Shown: piece after piece, positions 7,267 to 12,947 of the stretch
Position numbering within the stretch: the first letter of the stretch is position 1
How the letters are laid out: the number at the start of each line of letters is the position of its first letter
Assembly: GCF_000719705.1 (NCBI RefSeq)
Contig: NZ_JOHO01000096.1
Span: forward strand, 1 to 16,577
Origin: Streptomyces sp. NRRL S-350
GTDB lineage: Bacteria; Actinomycetota; Actinomycetes; Streptomycetales; Streptomycetaceae
Length of the DNA: 16,577 nt
Direction: 5' to 3'
Program-made: the position numbers and the translations under genes
The notes under the pieces: model-generated
The model's input: the letters and a program-made list of their open reading frames with translations, nothing else
Databases searched by the model: none
What the model was told of the DNA's origin: nothing

Positions 7267-8241
7267 ATGTCATCCTCCCGCAAGATGCACGCCGACGAAC
7301 TCGACATCGACGACGCCCTCGTTCGCCGGATGATCGCCGCGCAGTTCCCGCAGTGGGCGGGTCTGCCGGTCGAGGAGGCGACCACGGCCGGGACCAGCAA
7401 CGCGATGTACCGGCTGGGCCCGGACCTGGTGGTGCGCATCCCCCGGATCCCGGGAGCCGTCGAGGACATCGAGAAGGAATCCGTCTGGCTGCGGCGCCTC
7501 GCCGCGGAGCTTCCGGTCGCGGTGCCCGTGTCGCTGGCGCAGGGCCGGCCGGGCGACGGCTGCCCGTGGCCCTGGTCGGTGCTCCGTTGGCTGGACGGCG
7601 CGAACCCGGTGGTCGGACAGGTGGCCGAACCGGCCCTGTTGGCCGCCGACCTGGCGGAGTTCGTGGCGGCCCTGCACCGGGTCGACCCGGTCGGCGGCCC
7701 CGCCTCCTACCGCAGCGAGCCCCTGCCGGAGCGGGACGGCGCGGTCAGGGCGGCGATCGCGGGGCTGGCGGGCGTCATCGACACCGCGGCCGCGACCTGC
7801 GCCTGGGAGCACGCGCTCCGGGCCCCCGGCCACCCCGGCCCGCCGGTCTGGATCCATGCCGACCTGCAGCCCGGCAACCTGCTGGTGGACGGGCGCGGCC
7901 GGCTGAGCGCCGTCATCGACTTCGGCTGCGCGGGCCTCGGCGACCCGGCCGTGGACCTGATCACCGCCTGGTACGTGCTCCCCGCGCCGGTCCGCGCCGC
8001 CTTCCGGACGGGTGCGGGTGCCGACGGAGCCGCCTGGGCCCGCGGCCGGGGCTGGGCGCTGTCCGTGGCGCTGCTGGAACTGGACTACTACCGGGAGACC
8101 GACTCCCGGATGGCGGGCATCGCCCGGCACGTGATCGGCGAGGTGCTGGCCGATCACGCCTCCCCGGCCGGTCACGCCTCCCCGGCCGGTCACGCCTCCC
8201 CGGCCGGTCACGCCTCGCCGTCCGGCAGTCGCCACTCGTAG
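7267..8241 (+). CDS. Aminoglycoside phosphotransferase (APH)-family kinase
   Basis: A 324-residue protein of the APH/choline-kinase-like fold, which uses ATP or GTP to phosphorylate a hydroxylated small molecule. The catalytic loop H197-A-D-L-Q-P-G-N204 and the metal-binding D218-F-G220 are intact. An N-lobe (TSNAMYRLG, then VVRIPR with the likely nucleotide-binding region) precedes them. Streptomycete genomes carry many such genes, and most are not proven resistance enzymes. ATG 7267 has GGAAGGG nine bases upstream; ATG 7285 (MHADELD) is an alternative. The last 28 residues are unusual: a GHASPA repeat (about 297-320) encoded by 18-bp tandem copies, where relatives normally end. The 3' end overlaps the reverse-strand gene by 34 bases. 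Confidence 0.87.
   Translation: MSSSRKMHADELDIDDALVRRMIAAQFPQWAGLPVEEATTAGTSNAMYRLGPDLVVRIPRIPGAVEDIEKESVWLRRLAAELPVAVPVSLAQGRPGDGCPWPWSVLRWLDGANPVVGQVAEPALLAADLAEFVAALHRVDPVGGPASYRSEPLPERDGAVRAAIAGLAGVIDTAAATCAWEHALRAPGHPGPPVWIHADLQPGNLLVDGRGRLSAVIDFGCAGLGDPAVDLITAWYVLPAPVRAAFRTGAGADGAAWARGRGWALSVALLELDYYRETDSRMAGIARHVIGEVLADHASPAGHASPAGHASPAGHASPSGSRHS
8154..8225. repeat. 18-bp tandem repeat, four copies
   Basis: TCACGCCTCCCCGGCCGG is repeated at 8154, 8172 and 8190 exactly, with a fourth diverged copy at 8208-8225. Read forward it encodes HASPAG repeats at the kinase C-terminus. Read in reverse, each copy carries GGGGAGGCGTGA-type sequence, and the stop of the reverse-strand gene is the TCA at 8208-8210 of the last copy. 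Confidence 0.95.
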
Positions 8242-9020
8242 GGGAACAGGTCGTCCTCCCAGCCGGGCGAGCCGGCCAGCTCGGTGGCGGCCTGCGGGGC
8301 GCGCAGGAGGCAGCGGTGGCGCAGCAGTTCACGTCGCTCGGCGGGGGTGAGCAGGCGTTCGTCGGGCGTCAGGTCCTGGTAGTGGCCGAGGTCGGGGCGG
8401 CCGTCGACCGAGCCGTTCTCGGCGACGTTGAGGTGGTCGCCGCCGGAGGTGCGGTAGTCGAGGCGGAAGTCCGTCCGCCACTGGGAGTTGCCGCCCCAGT
8501 TGTGGGACAGGTCGTGGGTGCGCCGGTCGGCGCGGCGGAAGGTCCAGTACAGCGGGAAGCGGTCCGCCACCCCGAGCTGGGCGTGCGCGGCGCCGGCCCG
8601 GATCCGTACCCCGGCGCGGCTGAACAGCAGTTCGCCCAGCATCAGCCCGGGGTGGCGGACGGCCAGGACCTCGATCGGCGCCTGCGGGTCCGCGGCCTGT
8701 TCGACCTCGACGATCTCGTGCAGGAAGGGGTCGAAGGGGGTGGCGTCCTCGAACGGCGTCATGCCGAGCGCGGTGAAGAGGCGGAGGCGGCAGGGGAGTT
8801 CCGGATGGAGCAGGAGCACGTCGCTGACGCGGCCGAGGGCGTAGAGCTCCTGGAGCAGTTCCTGGCCGTCCTCGTCGCCCCACCAGTGGTGGTGGGTCGA
8901 GGCGGTCCGGAGCCGGTCGCGGTAGTCGTCGGCCCCCTCCTGGTCGAGCCAGGGGCCGATGACGTCTTCGGCGGGGCCGTCGGTGTCGAGCAGGGCCTCG
9001 TACAGTGCGCGGGCGTTCAC
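8208..9020 (-). CDS. Hypothetical protein, unrecognised
   Basis: A 270-residue soluble protein, rich in Trp, His, Asp and Arg, with no signal peptide or membrane segment. I do not recognise a family. Notable stretches are HHHWWGDEDGQELLQELYAL (about 44-63), a probable helical region LHEIVEVEQ, and a polar centre THDLSHNWGGNSQWRTDF followed by RLDYRTSGGDHLNVAENGSV. GTG 9020 (VNARALYEALLDTD) is chosen because AGGA lies eight bases upstream; the open frame continues 5' through low-complexity sequence. Codon use is coherent and typical of the neighbours, so it is very likely real. It may be a monocistronic gene: a hairpin at 9069-9100 separates it from the hydrolase upstream. No function is proposed. 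Confidence 0.75.
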   Translation of the reverse strand: MNARALYEALLDTDGPAEDVIGPWLDQEGADDYRDRLRTASTHHHWWGDEDGQELLQELYALGRVSDVLLLHPELPCRLRLFTALGMTPFEDATPFDPFLHEIVEVEQAADPQAPIEVLAVRHPGLMLGELLFSRAGVRIRAGAAHAQLGVADRFPLYWTFRRADRRTHDLSHNWGGNSQWRTDFRLDYRTSGGDHLNVAENGSVDGRPDLGHYQDLTPDERLLTPAERRELLRHRCLLRAPQAATELAGSPGWEDDLFPYEWRLPDGEA

Positions 9021-9068
9021 CCTGGCGATCCTGGCAGGTGGACGAGCGGGCGGCGAGACCGCCCGGGG

Positions 9069-9100
9069 CCCGGTGCCCGACCGGATGGCCGGGCACCGGG
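9069..9100 (-). terminator. Hairpin terminator after the hydrolase gene
   Basis: CCCGGTGCCCG (9069-9079) pairs perfectly with CGGGCACCGGG (9090-9100) around a ten-base loop. It lies 57 bases after the stop of the reverse-strand hydrolase and 49 bases before the next reverse-strand start. It most likely ends the hydrolase transcript. Confidence 0.6.
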
Positions 9101-9117
9101 GCGCGAGGTCAGCGGAC

Positions 9118-9189
9118 CACCCGCTCACCTGCCCGGTCGGTCACCCGCTCGCCCGCTCAGCCGTTCACCCGCTCACCCGGCCGGCCGAG
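9118..9189. repeat. Degenerate 24-bp tandem repeat at the hydrolase 3' end
   Basis: CACCCGCTC(A/G)CC begins at 9118, 9142 and 9166, an exact 24-base period; the remainder of each unit is less conserved. The repeat spans the hydrolase stop (TGA at 9157-9159). In the hydrolase frame it reads as GERV units of eight codons on both sides of the stop. Confidence 0.75.
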
Positions 9190-9924
9190 GTGGCGGGCGA
9201 GGAAGCGGGCGGCGCTGTCGGCCTCGAAGCGGGGGAACTCCTTGTGCGCGCCGGAGTTCACGTGCAGGGACTTCTCCTTCGAGGCGAAGGCGTCGAACAG
9301 CGCGAGACCGGCCTCGCGCGGGATGTGCTCGTCGTCCCACTGCATGGCGAACTCGACCGGTACGGTGATCCGCTTGGCGTGTTCGGCGAGGGCGTCGGGC
9401 CAGTGCTGGCCGAAGACCGCGGCGGTGATCCGGGGTTCGGCCGCCACGAAGGGGACGCCGATCGCGGTGCCCATGTTGATGCCCCAGTAGCCGACGGGGC
9501 CGTGGGTGCCGATCTCGGGGAGCTGCTGGAGGGCGTCGAGGGCCGCGTGGTACTCCGGTGCGGCGATCCTCGCCAGGTGGTCGTTGTAGCGGACGATGAT
9601 CGGGCCTTCCGGCTCGCCGGCCGCCCTCGCCCGGAGCATGTCGGCGATTTCCGCTTCGTCGTGCGCCGTGCGGGGCCGGTCGCCGTGTCCGGGTGCGTCG
9701 AGGACGGCGACGTGGTAGCCGTGGCCGGTCACGAGGAGTCGGGCGCGGCCCGACATCGCGGGGTGCTTCTTGTGGTTGCCGCCGCCGTGGGCCATGAGGA
9801 CCAGGGGTGCGCGGTCGGGGCCGGAGGTCGGCGACCAGAGGACTCCGGGGACGTCGCCCAGGGTGAAGTCGCGCTCGCGCATGCCGTCGGAGGGCGACTC
9901 GGAGGTGAACTGGAGAGAGTGCAT
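9157..9924 (-). CDS. Alpha/beta hydrolase with Asn at the nucleophile position
   Basis: A 255-residue alpha/beta-hydrolase-fold protein of the dienelactone-hydrolase-like group. The oxyanion segment H46-G-G-G49, the strand leading to DAPGHGDR (76-83), a likely acid at D197/D198 (WDDEHIP) and a histidine H227 (SGAHKEF) are present. The nucleophile elbow, normally GxSxG, reads G148-I-N150-M-G152. The AAC codon (9475-9477) differs from serine AGC by one base. The protein may therefore be catalytically dead, or it may have changed function, unless this is a sequencing error. ATG 9924 has GAAAGG upstream; the hairpin at 9939-9967 abuts this site. A short leader ORF precedes it, and the gene may share transcription with the racemase. 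The C-terminus ends in a GERV repeat. Confidence 0.88.
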   Translation of the reverse strand: MHSLQFTSESPSDGMRERDFTLGDVPGVLWSPTSGPDRAPLVLMAHGGGNHKKHPAMSGRARLLVTGHGYHVAVLDAPGHGDRPRTAHDEAEIADMLRARAAGEPEGPIIVRYNDHLARIAAPEYHAALDALQQLPEIGTHGPVGYWGINMGTAIGVPFVAAEPRITAAVFGQHWPDALAEHAKRITVPVEFAMQWDDEHIPREAGLALFDAFASKEKSLHVNSGAHKEFPRFEADSAARFLARHLGRPGERVNG

Positions 9925-9938
9925 GGCGTGATGCCTTT

Positions 9939-9967
9939 CGGGAGCGCAGGATGTTCGGGCGCTCCCG
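9939..9967 (-). promoter_or_regulatory. Hairpin next to the hydrolase ribosome site
   Basis: In the reverse-strand RNA, CGGGAGCGC (9967-9959) pairs with GCGCTCCCG (9947-9939): nine perfect pairs with an 11-base loop. The 3' arm ends on the first G of GAAAGG, the hydrolase Shine-Dalgarno sequence. The 5' arm can alternatively pair over ten bases with GGGCGCTCCC inside the leader ORF (10014-10005). The two pairings exclude each other, which is the plan of a translation-coupled attenuator. Confidence 0.6.
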
Positions 9968-9979
9968 GCGACGACCGTG

Positions 9980-10033
9980 TCAGTCGCCGACCGTGACGGA
10001 GAGGGGGAGCGCCCACGTCGGTACAGCCTTCAC
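9980..10033 (-). CDS. 17-codon leader peptide upstream of the hydrolase
   Basis: A short frame starting at GTG (10033) reads VKAVPTWALPLSVTVGD (Met at the start in vivo) and stops at TGA (9980-9982). It is preceded by AGGAGGT (10041-10047) seven bases upstream, a full match to the 16S tail and better than the site of the hydrolase itself, so it is very likely translated. It ends 55 bases before the hydrolase ATG. Codons 7-10 (Trp-Ala-Leu-Pro) contain the segment that can pair with the downstream hairpin arm, so ribosome position would decide which hairpin forms. I do not recognise the peptide. It has no signal sequence; a cis-acting leader is more likely than a free bioactive peptide. Confidence 0.6.
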   Translation of the reverse strand: MKAVPTWALPLSVTVGD

Positions 10034-10072
10034 GGGTCTCACCTCCTCTGACGGTGTCTCGGTCCGGGGGAG

Positions 10073-10102
10073 ATCCTGCAGCCTGTGCACCGCCCCGCGC
10101 AA
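10073..10102 (-). promoter_or_regulatory. Possible promoter for leader ORF and hydrolase
   Basis: On the reverse strand TTGCGC (10102-10097) and CAGGAT (10078-10073) are separated by 18 bases. The -10 resembles the TAGGAT form common in Streptomyces. Transcription would start near 10066, leaving a leader of about 20 bases before AGGAGGT. It lies just after the racemase stop (10113); read-through from that gene is the alternative. Confidence 0.35.
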
Positions 10103-10112
10103 GTGTGTTTTC

Positions 10113-10808
10113 TCAGTGATCGGCCAGGGCGGCGGCGACGGCCGCTTCGGCGTGCAGCCGGGCGGTGGGGAAGACGGGGACGGGGCTGTCCTGCGGGCGG
10201 ACGAGCAGTTCGATCTCGGTGCAGCCGAGCACGATCCCCTCGGCGCCCGCGGCGACCAGGTCCTCGATCACCCGCCGGTACTCCGCGCGCGACTGTTCCC
10301 GGACGGCGCCGACGCACAGCTCCTCGTAGATCACCCGGTGGACGAGGGCGCGCGACTCGGCGTCCGGGACGAGGACGTCGAGGCCGCCGGACGCCAACCG
10401 CCCGCGGTAGAAGTCCTGTTCCATGGTGAACGCCGTGCCGAGCAGCCCGACGCGGCGCAGGCCCGCCGCCCTTACGGCGTCCGCGGTGGCGTCGGCGAGG
10501 TGCAGCAGGGGGACGGAGACCGCGGCCTCCACGTGGCCGGCGACCTTGTGCATGGTGTTGGTGCAGAGCAGCAGGAGTTCCGCGCCTGCGGCCTCCAGGG
10601 ATCGGGCGGCGCCGGCCAGGACCGTCCCGGCCTCCTCCCAGCGGCCGGCGGCCTGCAGTTGCTCGATCTCGGCGAAGTCGACCGAGTGGAGGACGAGTCG
10701 GGCGGAGTGCAGTCCGCCGAGGCGGTCGCGGGTGAGTTCGTTGAGCAGGCGGTAGTACTCGGCGGTGGATTCCCAGCTCATGCCGCCGATCAGGCCGAGT
10801 GTCTTCAT
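10113..10808 (-). CDS. Aspartate/glutamate racemase family protein
   Basis: A 231-residue cofactor-independent amino-acid racemase of the Asp/Glu/hydantoin racemase superfamily, close in pattern to YgeA/RacX broad-specificity racemases. The N-terminus KTLGLIGGMSWESTAEYYR is the family signature. The two catalytic cysteines lie in LLC82-T-N-T-M-H and LGC196-T-E-I-E, one in each half of the pseudosymmetric fold. The length is normal and both halves are complete. It probably interconverts L- and D-amino acids in the cytoplasm; the substrate is not readable. There is no ribosome site before ATG 10808; instead a -10 lies seven bases upstream, suggesting a leaderless mRNA. The stop is 65 bases before the ribosome site of the leader ORF on the same strand. 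Confidence 0.93.
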   Translation of the reverse strand: MKTLGLIGGMSWESTAEYYRLLNELTRDRLGGLHSARLVLHSVDFAEIEQLQAAGRWEEAGTVLAGAARSLEAAGAELLLLCTNTMHKVAGHVEAAVSVPLLHLADATADAVRAAGLRRVGLLGTAFTMEQDFYRGRLASGGLDVLVPDAESRALVHRVIYEELCVGAVREQSRAEYRRVIEDLVAAGAEGIVLGCTEIELLVRPQDSPVPVFPTARLHAEAAVAAALADH

Positions 10809-10862
10809 GGGGCTATTTATAAGGCGATCTCGAAAAATTACGCAAGCTTATAAGGGAATCTT
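10809..10862 (-). promoter_or_regulatory. AT-rich leaderless promoter with TTATAAGG repeats
   Basis: This 54-base gap is far richer in A/T than its surroundings. On the reverse strand TTGCGT (10845-10840) and TATAAA (10821-10816) are 18 bases apart, and the racemase ATG follows seven bases after the -10, which places the transcription start at or next to the A of ATG. On the forward strand TTATAAGG occurs at 10817-10824 and 10848-10855, 31 bases apart (about three helix turns). One copy overlaps the -10, so the pair could be a repressor site. Confidence 0.55.
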
Positions 10863-12725
10863 TTAGCTCTTCCCTCGCGGCACCCGGTGCTGCCACTCCC
10901 GGGCGAACACCACCGAGCCCGCCTCCAGCGCCCGGAGCTGCACGACGCTGAGGAAGTGCCCGGCGTCGCAGCGCAGTTGGGCGCGGGTCTGGACGGTGAC
11001 GTCCCAGCCGAGGTCGGGGCGCTCCAGCCGTACGGTGTGGTCGGTGCGGGCCTGGGCGCTGAGCGGGGCGCCGGTGAGGACGCGGTAGGCGGTGACGGTG
11101 TGCTCGTCGCGGACCAGGCCGTCGGGGTGGGTGCGGCTGCCGTCGCCGGCGGGGGAGAGTTCGGTGCGCCACTCGTGGCGTCCGATGTCGTGGATGGTGA
11201 CGTGCTCGGGCCGGGCGGTGAGCGGTTCGGTGAGGTGGATGTCGAGCGGCTCGGGCAGCGTGGGCGCCTCGAAGGTGACGGGCGCGGCGCCGATGTCGGC
11301 GGCGAGGTGGCGGACGGGCAGGCCGAGGGTGGAGCGGGACGGGTCGAGGGCGTAGCCGGCGGCCTCCGCCGGGGGCCACACCCACGGCCAGTAGACGGAC
11401 GAGAGGGCGAGCCGTAGCCGGTGCCCGGCGGGGACGGTGCGGGCGCAGGCCGCGAGTTCGACCTCGGCGTCCGGCCCGGAGTCGGGCGCGACGGCCAGGA
11501 CGCCCCGGGTGACCAGCTCCGAGGTGCCGTCGGGGCCGACGGCGCAGAGCCGGGCCGCCACCAGGGCGGCCGGTCCGCCCCCGCGCAGCCGCAGCCGCAG
11601 GGTCGGGGCGCCGAGCAGTTCGACGGGTTCGGGCAGTGGCTGGGAGTCGAAGCAGACCGAGCGGCCGTCCTCCTCGCGCTGGTCGGGCGGCTGGTCTGCG
11701 GGGCGGCCGTGCGGGACGTAGGCGCCGGCGTTGAGGCCGGTGTGCTGCGGGGAGCGGACGTGGACGTACCGGTCGTCGGAGGCGGTGCCGGCGGTGCGCA
11801 GCGGCCCGTCGAGGCCGTAGTGGATCTCCCGGACGTCGGGGGAGGGCCAGGCGTCGTCGCTGGTCCAGCGGGTGCTGATCCAACTGCGCAGGGCGGGTTC
11901 GGTGGCGGCGCCGGTGTCGGCGCCGCGCAGCCAGTGGTCCCACCAGCGCAGGGTCTCGGGCAGGGCGTCCTCGGGCAGGCCGTGCGGCCAGGGGCCGATC
12001 AGGGCGCGTGCGGTGGGGGACTCGGCGAGCAGGCGCAGGACGAAGGAGCAGGACGGGTCGCCCCAGCCGGCGATGGCGAGGGTGGGGACGGAGACGGGCA
12101 CGGTGGTGTCGCCGGCGGCGAGCCAGGCGTCGACGGGCGGTTCCAGGGACTCCAGGCGGCCCAGCCAGCCGCCGCGCCAGGCGTCGCCGACGTGGCGCGG
12201 GTCCGGCGGCAGGGCCGCGTCGGCGACCAGGGCGGTGAGCCGGGTGTGCAGGTCGGCGGCGAGGAGGGCGCCGCCGAGCCGGTGGCCGCCCTCGGGGCAG
12301 GCGGTGACCACGGCGCCGACGGTGTCGGGCGCCCGGGCGGCGAGCCGCAGGGCGGCGGTCCCGGCGGCGCCGACGCCGAGCAGGCCGACGCGGCCGGTGG
12401 ACCAGGGGCGGCGGGCGAGCCAGTCGACCACGGCGGCGCCGTCGGCCAGTTCCTGCTCGCCGCCGGGCTCGCCGGGGGTGCCGCCGGAGTTGCCGTGCCC
12501 CCGGGTGTCGACCCGCAGGGCGGCGTAGCCGTGGCCCGCGTACCAGGGGTGGCGGCGGGCGTCGTCGGCGGCGGTCCGGTCGGTGAGGCGGTCGCCGGAG
12601 TACTCCAGCAGTGCGGGGACGGGCTCGTCGCCGGCCGGTCGCCACAGCCGGGCGGCCAGCCGGGTGCCGTCCGGCAGGGGGATGCGGACGTCCTCGCGGG
12701 TGGTGTGGAACGGGTACGACGGCAT
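10863..12725 (-). CDS. CocE/NonD-type hydrolase (S15 fold) lacking the catalytic Ser
   Basis: A 620-residue protein of the CocE/NonD, X-Pro dipeptidyl-peptidase (S15) type. Residues 1-260 form an alpha/beta hydrolase domain (EDVRIPLPDGTRLAARLWRP, then LRVDTRGHGNSGGTPGE). Residues about 330-600 form the C-terminal jelly-roll domain (SQPLPEPVELLGAPTLRLRL; LSSVYWPWVWP). The acid D223 (AGWGDP) and H248 (GPWPHG) are in place, but the elbow, normally GISWGG, reads G117-V-G119-A-A-G122, so the nucleophilic serine is Gly (codon at 12369-12371). Ester or peptide hydrolysis by the usual route is therefore unlikely. ATG 12725 has GGGAG five bases upstream; ATG 12737 is possible. There is no signal peptide, so it is probably cytoplasmic. 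Confidence 0.9.
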   Translation of the reverse strand: MPSYPFHTTREDVRIPLPDGTRLAARLWRPAGDEPVPALLEYSGDRLTDRTAADDARRHPWYAGHGYAALRVDTRGHGNSGGTPGEPGGEQELADGAAVVDWLARRPWSTGRVGLLGVGAAGTAALRLAARAPDTVGAVVTACPEGGHRLGGALLAADLHTRLTALVADAALPPDPRHVGDAWRGGWLGRLESLEPPVDAWLAAGDTTVPVSVPTLAIAGWGDPSCSFVLRLLAESPTARALIGPWPHGLPEDALPETLRWWDHWLRGADTGAATEPALRSWISTRWTSDDAWPSPDVREIHYGLDGPLRTAGTASDDRYVHVRSPQHTGLNAGAYVPHGRPADQPPDQREEDGRSVCFDSQPLPEPVELLGAPTLRLRLRGGGPAALVAARLCAVGPDGTSELVTRGVLAVAPDSGPDAEVELAACARTVPAGHRLRLALSSVYWPWVWPPAEAAGYALDPSRSTLGLPVRHLAADIGAAPVTFEAPTLPEPLDIHLTEPLTARPEHVTIHDIGRHEWRTELSPAGDGSRTHPDGLVRDEHTVTAYRVLTGAPLSAQARTDHTVRLERPDLGWDVTVQTRAQLRCDAGHFLSVVQLRALEAGSVVFAREWQHRVPRGKS

Positions 12726-12767
12726 GGCCGCTCCCATCGGATCCCGGGCCGGGTGGTCGCCGGCGGG

Positions 12768-12814
12768 CCCGCGGCGCGTACGCGGGGGGTGGTGCGTCGC
12801 GTGCGCGCCGCGGG
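12768..12814 (-). terminator. Strong inverted repeat between two reverse-strand genes
   Basis: Arms at 12768-12784 and 12798-12814 are complementary at 16 of 17 positions around a 13-base loop. It lies downstream of the secreted-protein gene and upstream of the CocE-type gene, so it could end the first transcript or sit in the leader of the second. A TAGGGT (reverse strand, 12833-12828), like a Streptomyces -10, lies upstream of it, next to a GTCGG/CCGAC dyad (12816-12829). Confidence 0.45.
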
Positions 12815-12881
12815 CGTCGGTATTCCGACCCTAGGGGAGGATGCGGCCGATTTCCTGGCGAGTGCGGCCTCCCGGCGGGCG

Positions 12882-12947
12882 GGCGTCCCGGCGGGTGGTG
12901 CGGGCCGGAGGGCCGGCGTCCCGGCGGGTGGTGCGGGCCGGTCAGGC
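12882..12947. repeat. 33-bp direct repeat abutting a stop codon
   Basis: A 27-base block at 12882-12908 recurs exactly at 12915-12941, a 33-base period, and part of a third copy is visible from about 12869. The second block ends one base before the stop codon of the reverse-strand secreted-protein gene (12942-12944). Confidence 0.85.

Noticed and set aside
8154..8225. CRISPR-like array
   Set aside because: The 18-base units are directly adjacent with no spacers and encode part of a protein.
7188..9368. A 726-codon forward frame across the kinase and beyond
   Set aside because: It is out of frame with the kinase motifs and antisense to two reverse genes, with no recognisable domain.
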